Notes: generated from the sequence alone by a model not told the origin. A DNA stretch of 11,178 bases from an uncultured Micrococcales bacterium (GCA_903820955.1 CAIJJH010000116.1:1-11178); one strand, 5' to 3'; shown: positions 1 through 5,800, numbered from the stretch's first letter. A program made the numbers and translations.

Positions 1-735
1 ACGACTGGTGGCATCGAAGCGCTCGAGCGGGAAGCAGTCGCGCAATGCCTTTTCGAGTGAGACACCTCTGGAGATTTCGCGACCCAGCTCTTCGGCCGCC
101 CCAAAGCCCAGAAGTTCTAACCAAGTCGAAGCCAGCAAACCCCATCGCTGTTCGGCGGTTGAAGCCACCCAATCGGCTGCTCGCAGGGTCAGCGCCCAGC
201 GGCCGTCAATCGGGGTGATTAGCCCGGCGGCTGCCGAGAGTTCGAACACGCTACGAACGAAGTCGAGTTCTTTGCCGGTCAGCGATGCCAGGCGTTTTGC
301 GTCGGCAAGTGAGATTCCCTGCTTACCTACGTCGCGCAAGATGCGGTGTTCGAGGTCGAATACCAGTTCGGTAATCGAGGAGATTGATTCGAAGGCGTGG
401 ATGCCAGCGACCGAATCCGAATTCGGGCTGGTCGGTTGCCTGGTCTCGATTGGAGCCAAAACCTTCGAGTCTTCAAATTGGACGAACTCGCCGGAGCGAA
501 TGAAGTCGAGCACCGGTGATGCATGGACGTTGTTTAAGCCACTCACATACAACAGTGCCGACTTGGGAAGTGAATTGACGTACTGCGTCATGTGTTTCGG
601 CTGCAGCAGCCATTCGGCTAGATCGAAGAAATCCTTGAGGTTGGTTGAGCTGCCACCGCGAATTCTGAGCAGGCGAACGAGTTCATCGTCTGTGAGCGCC
701 CTAAGTCGCCCGGCAAGATCAAGAACCTGACTCAT
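1..735 (-). CDS. Helicase-associated-domain protein, N-terminal part (cut by window edge)
   Basis: The frame opens with ATG at 735 and runs without a stop to base 1, giving 245 residues; the C-terminal part lies outside the window. The N-terminus (MSQVLDLAGRLRALTDDELV), a 'DFFDLAEWLLQP' segment and a later 'LADAKRLASLTG...SAAAGLI' winged-helix-like stretch match the actinobacterial family annotated as helicase-associated or XPB/Ssl2-like, whose members (for example M. tuberculosis Rv0862c) sit beside an XPB-type helicase gene. An XPB helicase just left of the window is therefore likely, but is inferred. The molecular role of the family is not known to me. There is no convincing Shine-Dalgarno sequence: the start is 8 nt after the stop of the upstream 79-codon gene, so translation is probably coupled to it. 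The protein is soluble, with no membrane segment in the visible part. Confidence 0.82.
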   Translation of the reverse strand, partial: MSQVLDLAGRLRALTDDELVRLLRIRGGSSTNLKDFFDLAEWLLQPKHMTQYVNSLPKSALLYVSGLNNVHASPVLDFIRSGEFVQFEDSKVLAPIETRQPTSPNSDSVAGIHAFESISSITELVFDLEHRILRDVGKQGISLADAKRLASLTGKELDFVRSVFELSAAAGLITPIDGRWALTLRAADWVASTAEQRWGLLASTWLELLGFGAAEELGREISRGVSLEKALRDCFPLERFDATSR

Positions 736-743
736 TCCGGTGG

Positions 744-983
744 TTAGCGCTTTGCTTTGGTTAGTTTTCGTGCTTGAACTATTAGCAGGGCGATAAGCAG
801 CAACGCGCCAAACGGCAAGCCGATTAGCGGGATCAACGAAATTAGGTGGGGTAGTTCAAATTTGAAGAGGTACGAAAGAAGCACGAGCACGATGGTCAAA
901 ATAGAAACCCCGATAACTCCAACCATCATGAATGCGATCACATTTTCTGGTCGAGCTCTCTCGTTGGCCTTGGGTTTAGTCAT
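744..983 (-). CDS. Small two-helix membrane protein of unknown function
   Basis: This 79-residue protein has a short basic N-terminus (MTKPKANERARPEN), two hydrophobic helices at about residues 15-40 and 45-70, and a basic tail (ARKLTKAKR), so both ends are probably cytoplasmic. I do not recognise the family. The ATG at 983 is preferred over a longer upstream reading because a TATCCT hexamer lies exactly 6 nt before it, the arrangement of a leaderless transcript, and because the upstream extension would run into the cspB leader. It is the first gene of a two-gene minus-strand unit with the helicase-associated gene 8 nt downstream, and it is divergent from cspB across 70 nt. Other small actinobacterial membrane proteins look similar, so no function should be read from position alone. 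Confidence 0.72.
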   Translation of the reverse strand: MTKPKANERARPENVIAFMMVGVIGVSILTIVLVLLSYLFKFELPHLISLIPLIGLPFGALLLIALLIVQARKLTKAKR

Positions 984-989
984 CCTTAT

Positions 990-995
990 AGGATA
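990..995 (-). promoter_or_regulatory. -10 element of leaderless promoter for the 79-aa membrane protein gene
   Basis: On the minus strand TATCCT is followed by 6 nt and then the ATG at 983. That puts the expected transcription start at the start codon. No clear -35 is visible. Confidence 0.5.
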
Positions 996-1021
996 CCTGC
1001 CCAATGTCCCCTCTTCACAGG

Positions 1022-1027
1022 TAAAAT
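1022..1027 (+). promoter_or_regulatory. -10 element upstream of cspB
   Basis: TAAAAT lies 26 nt before the ATG, so transcription would begin near 1034 and give an untranslated leader of about 20 nt containing the GGAGG ribosome-binding site at 1043-1047. No consensus -35 is seen. The leader is far too short for the thermosensing 5' UTR of E. coli cspA. Confidence 0.45.
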
Positions 1028-1053
1028 AAGGAGGACACATTTGGAGGTGCCAA

Positions 1054-1437
1054 ATGCCAACCGGCAAAGTTAAGTTTTTCGACGATGTAAAGGGCTTCGG
1101 CTTCATCGCATCAGATGAAGGCCAGGAGGTTTACCTGCACGGTTCGGCTCTGCCCGAGGGTGTCACCTCGGTAAAAAACGGCACTCGTGTCGAGTTCAGC
1201 CTCTTCGACGGCAAGCGTGGTGCTCAGGCCATGTCGGTCCGGATCCTCGAGGCTCCGGTGAGTCTCTCGCGTCGCGACAAAAAACCGGCCGACGAACTAG
1301 CCGTGATGATTCAAGATTTGATTCGCCTTTTGGACGGACTCGGCCCAAGCTTTACCAATGGCCGACTCCCAGACCCGAAGGCCAGCTCCCGAATCGCAGC
1401 AATCCTGCGTAAGGTTGCTGACGAACTAGATGACTAA
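1054..1437 (+). CDS. cspB: Cold-shock protein of the long actinobacterial CspB type
   Basis: This 127-residue protein has an OB-fold cold-shock domain at about residues 1-66, with the RNP1-type motif KGFGFI (residues 13-18) and an RNP2-like EVYLHGSALP. The usual aromatic of RNP2 (VFVHFSA) is replaced, as also happens in mycobacterial CspB. A helical C-terminal extension of about 60 residues (DELAVMIQDLIRLLDGL ... LRKVADELDD) matches the tail of M. tuberculosis Rv0871 and separates this type from the 67-residue CspA proteins. The family binds single-stranded RNA or DNA and acts as a nucleic-acid chaperone in the cytoplasm; the tail's role is unknown to me. The start is supported by GGAGG 6 nt upstream. 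Its last 8 nt overlap the next gene (ATGACTAA), so the two are translationally coupled. Confidence 0.93.
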   Translation: MPTGKVKFFDDVKGFGFIASDEGQEVYLHGSALPEGVTSVKNGTRVEFSLFDGKRGAQAMSVRILEAPVSLSRRDKKPADELAVMIQDLIRLLDGLGPSFTNGRLPDPKASSRIAAILRKVADELDD

Positions 1438-1966
1438 GACCGCCAAGGTAAAAGACCAAACCGATTTCGCTCGCGAGGTTTTGGCCACCGAGAAACTGCC
1501 CTTCGGCGCGTTCATGTCGTCGGTCGATGAGGGCGACGACACCTTTTCATACCACTTCAAGTGCGAGCTCAAGGGCTACCTCGACTGGCACTGGTCGGTC
1601 ACGCTACATCAGCCGGCAGGTTTGACACCGACACTCAGCGAATTCGTTTTGCTCCCTGGCGAAACCTCGCTGGTAGCACCCGACTGGATTCCTTGGTCGG
1701 AGCGTTTGGCCGATTACAAGGCACTTCAGGCCGAGCTAGAGGCGCAGGCCCTGCTAGACGCAGAAGAAGTCGAAGAAACCGATGGCGAAGAAGACGCGGC
1801 CGACGACTTGGTTATCGTCGATGTCGATGTCGATGAAGACGAGTTACTTTCTGCGGTACCTGATCAAGGCGAGGACGCCGAGGACGACACCGAAGACGCA
1901 GGTGAAAGGCCACCAAGGCCTAGAAGCCGGAACCGTCGCGGGAACCGCAACAAAAAGGCCGAGTAG
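1430..1966 (+). CDS. DUF3027 family protein with acidic then basic C-terminal tail
   Basis: This 178-residue protein carries the family core at about residues 35-100, with motifs FKCELKGYLDWHWSVTL, EFVLLPGE, LVAPDWIPWSERL. The function of DUF3027 is not established. After the core comes a glutamate-rich helix (residues 100-122), then a strongly acidic linker with VDVDVDED encoded by three tandem GTCGAT units (1817-1834), then a basic end rich in Arg and Asn (residues 160-178). It is short next to the DUF3027 proteins of about 250-300 residues I recall. The ATG at 1430 overlaps the end of cspB by 8 nt, so it is co-transcribed with that gene and probably coupled to it, which suggests a nucleic-acid-related role (inference). 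The last 123 bp lie antisense to the DUF2530 gene. Confidence 0.85.
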   Translation: MTKTAKVKDQTDFAREVLATEKLPFGAFMSSVDEGDDTFSYHFKCELKGYLDWHWSVTLHQPAGLTPTLSEFVLLPGETSLVAPDWIPWSERLADYKALQAELEAQALLDAEEVEETDGEEDAADDLVIVDVDVDEDELLSAVPDQGEDAEDDTEDAGERPPRPRSRNRRGNRNKKAE

Positions 1967-2068
1967 AGCAACCCAGATCAAAACCCCGACCAGCATCACC
2001 GGACGGGGGTTTGTTTCTAGGGGTGTTGGATCAGGCTTGCGTTCAGAACTCTTTACGTAAAACTTCAA
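1844..2068 (-). CDS. DUF2530 family two-helix membrane protein
   Basis: The protein has 74 residues when read from TTG at 2068. It has the DUF2530 pattern: a short N-terminus with TPLETNPRPV, a first membrane helix at about residues 23-45, then WWPFTCVFGVVLGVLAL as the second helix at about 52-69, and a terminal RYRRK anchor. Its function is unknown. The TTG at 2068 is 1 nt after the serC stop (TAA-G-TTG) and has GGAG 11 nt upstream at 2080-2083, so termination-reinitiation coupling to serC is likely. An in-frame TTG at 2092, inside serC, would add 8 residues but lacks a ribosome-binding site. The last 40 codons and stop overlap the convergent DUF3027 gene in exact antisense codon register. 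The family match rests mainly on the second helix, which is in the overlap, so this strand is genuinely coding there. Confidence 0.78.
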   Translation of the reverse strand: MKFYVKSSERKPDPTPLETNPRPVMLVGVLIWVALLGLFVAVPATVPASRPWWPFTCVFGVVLGVLALIRYRRK

Positions 2069-2069
2069 C

Positions 2070-3185
2070 TTAACCGAGCTCCGAAACCACAAAGTCGATC
2101 GCTTTGGTTAGTTTTTGCACGTCTGATAATTCCGTAGCGGTGAATGTGGCCACCCGCAGTTGGTTACGTCCCAGTTTTCGGTAAGGCTCAACGTCTACGA
2201 TTCCATTCGCCCTCAAAGTCTTGGCAACTTCGGCGGCGTCCACTCCATCGAAGTCAATCGTTACGACTACTTGCGAACGGTGTTCCGGGTTGGCGACGAA
2301 CGGCATGGCATAAACCGATCTCTCGGCCCAGTCGTAAAGGTGTTGAGAAGCGGCGAGAGTTCTTGAATCTGCCCAGGCGAGTCCACCGTTGTTGTTCATC
2401 CACTCAATTTGCTCGGCGAGCAGGAAGAGGGTGGCAATGGCCGGGGTATTCAGGGTTTGATTTAGCCGAGAGTTGTCGATCGCGGTCTTTACGCTCAAAA
2501 ACTCTGGGATGTAACGATCGCTGGCATCGATGCGCTCGGCGCGTTCGATCGCCGCCGGAGACATTAGTGCGAGCCAGAGACCGCCATCGGAAGCAAAGTT
2601 TTTCTGCGGTGCGAAGTAATAAACATCGGTCTCGTTCGGGTCGAAGTCGATGCCGCCGGCTGCCGAAGTCGCGTCTGTGAAATAGATCGCACCTTCATCG
2701 GCTCCCGAAACTCGTTTGACCGGAGAAACCACACCAGTCGAGGTTTCGTTTTGGGCGTAGGCGTAGGAGTCCACGCCGGCTTCGGCTACGAGCTCTAGAC
2801 GCGAACCGGGTTCGCCCTGAATCACCGTCGGCTTTTCTAACCAGGGGTTGGTTAGTGCAGTTGCAAACTTTGCGCCAAATTCACCGTGAACTAGGTTTTG
2901 TGCCTTCGCTTGGACGAGCGAAAAAGCGGCGACATCCCAGAAAGCTGTCGAGCCGCCGTTGCCGAGCACGATCTCGTAACCTTCGGGTGCGTGGAACAGT
3001 TCGAGAAGGCCATCCTGGACGCGTTTCACCAAGTGTTTGACCGGGGCTTGACGATGCGAGGTTCCCATCAACTCGGCACCAGCCGCGGCGAAGGCGCTGA
3101 TTTGGGCTGGTCGAACACGCGAAGGTCCACAGCCGAAGCGGCCGTCCTCGGGTAGCAGGTCTTGGGGGATCACGATGTTTGCCAT
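2070..3185 (-). CDS. serC: Phosphoserine aminotransferase, mycobacterial type
   Basis: The 371-residue PLP enzyme converts 3-phosphohydroxypyruvate and glutamate to O-phosphoserine, the second step of serine synthesis; it acts in the cytoplasm. Visible signatures are the N-terminal DGRFGCGPSRVRP (residues 14-26), ELMGTSHRQAPVK (38-50), LGNGGSTAFWD (74-84) and the cofactor lysine in YYFAPQKNFASDGGLW, Lys195. The length and motifs match the actinobacterial subfamily typified by M. tuberculosis SerC. An upstream in-frame start would add 11 residues (MPPGFVRYTWV), but ATG at 3185 has TATACT exactly 6 nt before it and no Shine-Dalgarno sequence, so a leaderless message is the better reading. It is followed by the coupled DUF2530 gene and is divergent from the dtxR-type regulator across 75 nt. 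Confidence 0.95.
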   Translation of the reverse strand: MANIVIPQDLLPEDGRFGCGPSRVRPAQISAFAAAGAELMGTSHRQAPVKHLVKRVQDGLLELFHAPEGYEIVLGNGGSTAFWDVAAFSLVQAKAQNLVHGEFGAKFATALTNPWLEKPTVIQGEPGSRLELVAEAGVDSYAYAQNETSTGVVSPVKRVSGADEGAIYFTDATSAAGGIDFDPNETDVYYFAPQKNFASDGGLWLALMSPAAIERAERIDASDRYIPEFLSVKTAIDNSRLNQTLNTPAIATLFLLAEQIEWMNNNGGLAWADSRTLAASQHLYDWAERSVYAMPFVANPEHRSQVVVTIDFDGVDAAEVAKTLRANGIVDVEPYRKLGRNQLRVATFTATELSDVQKLTKAIDFVVSELG

Positions 3186-3191
3186 TACCCA

Positions 3192-3197
3192 AGTATA
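3192..3197 (-). promoter_or_regulatory. -10 element of leaderless serC promoter
   Basis: TATACT on the minus strand, 6 nt before the serC ATG, is close to the ideal actinobacterial -10 (TANNNT). It is the best example of this geometry in the window. Confidence 0.6.
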
Positions 3198-3230
3198 TCG
3201 AACGAAGCCGGGCGGCAAGTTGCGCGCGAG

Positions 3231-3236
3231 TATTCT
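3231..3236 (+). promoter_or_regulatory. -10 element upstream of dtxR
   Basis: TATTCT lies 24 nt before the GTG start, predicting a leader of about 18 nt that holds AAGGAGG (3250-3256). No TTGACA-like -35 and no clear DtxR/IdeR operator (TTAGGTTAGSCTAACCTAA type) is visible in 3186-3260. Confidence 0.4.
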
Positions 3237-3260
3237 TGAAAGCGAATTGAAGGAGGCGCA

Positions 3261-3953
3261 GTGACCGATCTTATTGACACAACCGAAATGTATCTTCGAA
3301 CCATTTTGGAGTTAGAAGAAGAAGGTCAACCGCCGATGCGAGCTCGAATTTCGGAGCGACTTCACCAGTCCGGGCCAACGGTGTCACAAACGGTTTCTCG
3401 CATGGAGCGTGACGGGCTTGTGGTAATCGCTGACGATCGCCAACTCGCCCTCACCACTCAGGGCCGACTGCAGGCGGTGCGAGTTATGCGAAAACACAGA
3501 CTTGCCGAACGCCTATTAGCCGATGTGATCGGCCTCGAATGGGAGTTTGTGCACGAAGAGGCTTGCCGTTGGGAACACGTCATGAGCCAGCAAGTCGAAA
3601 TCAAGATTTTGCAGCTGATTGAACGTTCCGACATTTCGCCATACGGAAACCCGATCCCAGGTCTCGAAGAGCTCGGCTTGGCTTCCAACCCAAGTTTCGC
3701 CAGTGGCGTCGCTCCAATCACGTCGGTAATTGCAGCTACCGGTTCGGCCAACGACCTGATTTTGGCGCGCATAGCCGAAACAGTCCAGATCGATCCTGAG
3801 TTTTTGGCGCACCTTCGCGAACTCGGGATCCTTCCTGGCGCCCGAATTTCGGCGGAACACTCCGGCACTCGCATTTTGATAACCTCAGCAGGCAACGCCG
3901 AGGGCGTAGCTCTTGACCACGATTTAGCGGTTCACCTATTTGTCGTTGCGTAG
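3261..3953 (+). CDS. dtxR: DtxR/IdeR-type metal-dependent transcriptional regulator
   Basis: This 230-residue protein is full length for the three-domain DtxR/IdeR family. It has an N-terminal winged helix with the recognition segment QSGPTVSQTVSRMERDGL (36-53), a dimerization and metal-binding domain (about 64-140), and a C-terminal SH3-like (FeoA-like) domain (about 155-230). Metal ligands stand at the same numbers as in C. diphtheriae DtxR: Met10, Cys102, Glu105 and His106 for the primary site, and His79, Glu83 and His98 for the ancillary site. With Met/Cys in the primary site it should be an iron-type repressor rather than MntR, which is inference. The GTG start is set by AAGGAGG 4 nt upstream. 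It is divergent from serC and 92 nt ahead of the NlpC/P60 gene. Confidence 0.93.
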   Translation: MTDLIDTTEMYLRTILELEEEGQPPMRARISERLHQSGPTVSQTVSRMERDGLVVIADDRQLALTTQGRLQAVRVMRKHRLAERLLADVIGLEWEFVHEEACRWEHVMSQQVEIKILQLIERSDISPYGNPIPGLEELGLASNPSFASGVAPITSVIAATGSANDLILARIAETVQIDPEFLAHLRELGILPGARISAEHSGTRILITSAGNAEGVALDHDLAVHLFVVA

Positions 3954-4002
3954 TGTCAGAGACTTCACAGATTGACCAACCACTCGAATAGCAATGTTCG
4001 GG

Positions 4003-4008
4003 TAAACT
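4003..4008 (+). promoter_or_regulatory. Possible -10 element for the NlpC/P60 gene
   Basis: TAAACT, preceded by GGG, lies 37 nt before the TTG start, giving a leader of about 30 nt. An upstream TTGACC at 3972-3977 is 25 nt away and so too far to be its -35. The predicted leader can fold over the ribosome-binding site (see findings). Confidence 0.35.
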
Positions 4009-4045
4009 TAGGAATCCGGTAACCGAAGTACCTCGGAGGTTAACT

Positions 4046-4978
4046 TTGGCCAAAAAGCCAAGTGGTAGACGCCGCGCAGATGTTCAAGTGAGCATCCTCG
4101 AACAATTCGAGTTGCGTAGTCGCCGAGACGTCTCCGAAAAACAGAGCGCAAAAGCCCGGCGCGCCCTTTTGAAGGCCGCTAAGCAAGAGCAGACTGTCGC
4201 TCGGATGCTTGCCGAAGACACCGTAAAATCAATCGACACTCCTAGCACTGGCTTGAATTTAGTGCCGCGCGCCACCAAGCCCAAAGTTTTCAAACGCAAG
4301 CTGGTCAGCTATTCGACCATGGCAATCGCCGCCGGTATTGTCACTTCTTTCTCCTTGCCTTCTTACGCGTTCAGCCCGGACATCGCGGCACAGTCAGAGA
4401 TCACAACCGCAATGGCGGGTGGAGTGGTTGAGGGCGTCTCGACCCAGGTTTTCACTGTCGGTGCCGTCGTGAACGCAAAATTCGTATCCACTCAAGTTCG
4501 ATACCGGACCGGATCCGTGAACGCCATCATTTGGGCAAAGCAGATTACCGATTACCGAAACTGGTCAGGCCCAACTGCTGAAGACTGGATCGCCAATCCG
4601 AAGTACGGCACCATGACCCCAGATTTGATAATGAAGGTGTCAGCGGCTTACGTAGGAACACCTTATGTCTTTGGTGGCGACAACCCGCGTGGTTTCGATT
4701 GCTCGGGTTTTGTTAAGTACGTATTCTCTCAGTTCGGTGTGGCGATGCCGCACGCGGTGACCGGTCAGGACTACATGGTTGCGCTGGGTTACGCGGTGAG
4801 GGTTAAGAACGAGGACGCCAGACCGGGCGATGTCGTGATTTTCAACAACCTTAGCCACGACGGAATCTACGCTGGTAATGGCCAGTTCTACCACGCGCCA
4901 AGACCGGGTGACCGAGTCAAGCTTGCCGATATTTTCAGCCCGAATTACCACTTGATCAGGTTCCTACCGCAGCATTAA
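4046..4978 (+). CDS. NlpC/P60 peptidoglycan endopeptidase with long cytoplasmic N-terminus
   Basis: This 310-residue protein probably cleaves peptide bonds in the stem peptides of peptidoglycan outside the membrane. The C-terminal NlpC/P60 domain spans about residues 193-308, with the nucleophile in GGDNPRGFDCSGFVKYVF (Cys219), catalytic His in LSHDGIY (His271) and the third polar residue His283 in FYHAPRPGD. One membrane or signal segment lies at about 88-108 and ends in LPSYA-FS, a plausible signal-peptidase site after Ala108. It follows about 87 basic, helical, soluble residues, unusually long for a secretion signal. A region of about 85 residues links this to the catalytic domain and shows no recognised wall-binding motif. 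The start is TTG, fixed by GGAGG at 4035-4039 with 6 nt spacing. Confidence 0.9.
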   Translation: MAKKPSGRRRADVQVSILEQFELRSRRDVSEKQSAKARRALLKAAKQEQTVARMLAEDTVKSIDTPSTGLNLVPRATKPKVFKRKLVSYSTMAIAAGIVTSFSLPSYAFSPDIAAQSEITTAMAGGVVEGVSTQVFTVGAVVNAKFVSTQVRYRTGSVNAIIWAKQITDYRNWSGPTAEDWIANPKYGTMTPDLIMKVSAAYVGTPYVFGGDNPRGFDCSGFVKYVFSQFGVAMPHAVTGQDYMVALGYAVRVKNEDARPGDVVIFNNLSHDGIYAGNGQFYHAPRPGDRVKLADIFSPNYHLIRFLPQH

Positions 4979-5029
4979 TTTTCACGAATCGCCAAGGCGT
5001 TTCTCCGAGAAAATTATGGCAAAAAGTCT

Positions 5030-5035
5030 TAATCT
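5030..5035 (+). promoter_or_regulatory. -10 element of putative leaderless promoter ahead of the HNH operon
   Basis: TAATCT is followed by 6 nt and ATG at 5042, the same geometry as serC and the large helicase-like gene. No -35 consensus is visible. If used, it would give a transcript starting at the leader ORF and meeting the terminator after about 90 nt. Confidence 0.4.
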
Positions 5036-5041
5036 AGGGCT

Positions 5042-5104
5042 ATGCCAACAAAGCACGTATACCACCTGCAACATTCGCCCAGGGCCCAGTTGCCCGCTAG
5101 CTAA
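5042..5104 (+). CDS. Possible 20-residue leader peptide upstream of the HNH gene
   Basis: The ORF reads MPTKHVYHLQHSPRAQLPAS and stops with TAA. There is no Shine-Dalgarno sequence, but TAATCT lies 6 nt before its ATG, so leaderless translation is possible. The stop ends 1 nt before the left arm of a strong intrinsic terminator (5106-5135). A ribosome at the stop codon would cover that arm and could prevent the hairpin. The peptide has three histidines, spaced three apart, and an RAQLP segment; it has no run of a single regulatory amino acid like classical biosynthetic attenuators. I do not recognise the peptide. It could be a chance ORF in an intergenic transcript; only conservation would decide. 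Confidence 0.35.
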   Translation: MPTKHVYHLQHSPRAQLPAS

Positions 5105-5105
5105 G

Positions 5106-5135
5106 CGCGTCGTCATTTCTGACGGCGCGTTTTTT
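5106..5135 (+). terminator. Strong intrinsic terminator or attenuator before the HNH gene
   Basis: The stem pairs CGCGTCGTCA (5106-5115) with TGACGGCGCG (5120-5129): 10 bp with one G-U pair, a TTTC loop and six T after it (5130-5135). It can end transcripts from the NlpC/P60 gene. The HNH ribosome-binding site begins only about 4 nt later, so any HNH message starting upstream must read through it. Confidence 0.85.
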
Positions 5136-5149
5136 GTTTGAGGAGTTTG

Positions 5150-5644
5150 ATGAGAACACTGGTTTTGAACGCCGGCTATGAGCCGCTAGGTGTTGTTTCA
5201 TTCAAACGAGCGTTGATTCTGGTCCTGAACCAGAAAGCCACTGTCCTCTCTGGTGCTGCCGATCAGGTGGTTCACTCGGCTACCGGAAGTTTCGCTTTGC
5301 CACGAGTCATTCTGCTCTCGCGCTACGTTCGCGTTCCACATTCGCGCAAGGTTCCCCTGAGTCGAAGGGGGGTTCTTCGTCGCGACGGCAACCGGTGCGC
5401 TTACTGCGCTAGAAGTGCCAACACGATTGATCACGTGCAACCGAAGTCGCGCGGCGGAAAAGACACTTGGGAAAACCTGGTTGCCTGCTGCCTCAAGTGC
5501 AACAACATCAAAGGCGACAAAACACTTCACGAACTTGGCTGGGAGCTTCGCGTCACGCCTCGAATGCCAAGCGGGATGGCCTGGACAATCAGGGGAGCGG
5601 ATTCGGTTGAGCCCGAGTGGATGGACTTCTTAGAGGCTGCCTAG
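5150..5644 (+). CDS. HNH endonuclease family protein
   Basis: This 164-residue protein has an N-terminal region typical of the family (MRTLVLNAGYEPLGVVSFKRAL) and a C-terminal HNH fold at about residues 74-130. The zinc cysteines are Cys83/Cys86 and Cys114/Cys117. The catalytic Asp94-His95 is in NTIDHVQPKSRGG, and Asn109 lies in TWENLVACCLKCN, so the nuclease motif appears intact. This compact family is widespread in actinobacteria as a stand-alone chromosomal gene; its target and role are not known to me. ATG at 5150 is chosen because AGGAG lies 4 nt upstream; an in-frame TTG at 5138 falls at the ribosome-binding site itself. It is convergent with the tRNA gene 7 nt away. The preceding terminator suggests attenuated expression. 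Confidence 0.88.
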   Translation: MRTLVLNAGYEPLGVVSFKRALILVLNQKATVLSGAADQVVHSATGSFALPRVILLSRYVRVPHSRKVPLSRRGVLRRDGNRCAYCARSANTIDHVQPKSRGGKDTWENLVACCLKCNNIKGDKTLHELGWELRVTPRMPSGMAWTIRGADSVEPEWMDFLEAA

Positions 5645-5651
5645 GTTTTTG

Positions 5652-5723
5652 TGCCCCCGAGAAGAATCGAACTTCCGCACATGGTTTAGGAAACCACTGC
5701 TCTATCCACTGAGCTACGAGGGC
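5652..5723 (-). tRNA. tRNA-Arg with anticodon CCT
   Basis: The 72-nt cloverleaf has acceptor stem GCCCTCG/CGGGGGC with one G-U pair, D arm GCTC/GAGC, anticodon stem GTGGT/ACCAT enclosing TTCCTAA (anticodon CCT, reading AGG), a 4-nt variable loop, and T arm GGAAG/CTTCT with loop TTCGATT. The discriminator is A, and CCA is not encoded (CAA follows). It lies between the convergent HNH gene and the divergent large gene. No integrase or repeated tRNA end is present. Confidence 0.95.
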
Positions 5724-5732
5724 TCGAAAACA

Positions 5733-5738
5733 AATATA
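5733..5738 (-). promoter_or_regulatory. -10 element of the tRNA-Arg promoter
   Basis: TATATT on the minus strand lies 9 nt before the first tRNA base, so the precursor would have a leader of only a few nt. No consensus -35 is seen. Confidence 0.5.
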
Positions 5739-5788
5739 CCGCGACCCGTTTAGCCCTTTGCTTACGGCGCTTCGTGCGGTTGCGAAGT

Positions 5789-5794
5789 TACTCT
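5789..5794 (+). promoter_or_regulatory. -10 element of leaderless promoter for the DUF4011/helicase-like gene
   Basis: TACTCT is followed by 6 nt and the GTG start at 5801. No Shine-Dalgarno sequence exists in the interval, which supports a leaderless message. Confidence 0.5.
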
Positions 5795-5800
5795 TGAAAC

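Noticed and set aside
8..730. 240-codon open frame on the plus strand
   Set aside because: It is antisense to the helicase-associated gene, has Ser/Arg-rich composition typical of a shadow frame, and no family resemblance; the minus-strand reading fits a known family.
1817..1834. Three tandem GTCGAT units as a regulatory or mobile repeat
   Set aside because: The units are in frame and encode the acidic VDVDVD linker of DUF3027; a simple coding repeat explains them.
3186..3260. Iron-box operator for DtxR between serC and dtxR
   Set aside because: No 19-bp inverted repeat resembling TTAGGTTAGSCTAACCTAA is present, and autoregulation cannot be claimed.
3972..3977. TTGACC as -35 of the NlpC/P60 promoter
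   Set aside because: It is 25 nt from the candidate -10 at 4003, beyond the usual 16-19 nt spacing.
3954..4045. Possible ydaO-type (c-di-AMP) riboswitch before the wall hydrolase gene, as found in other actinobacteria
   Set aside because: The gap is 92 nt and the likely leader about 30 nt, too short for that riboswitch, and I could not find its conserved core.
4977..5015. AATTTTC/GAAAATT inverted repeat as a terminator for the NlpC/P60 gene
   Set aside because: The stem is 7 bp, AT-rich, with a 25-nt loop and no T-run after it; the hairpin at 5106-5135 is a far better terminator.
5652..5723. tRNA-Arg as an integration site for a mobile element
   Set aside because: There is no integrase, no direct repeat of the tRNA 3' end, and the flanking genes look like core genes.
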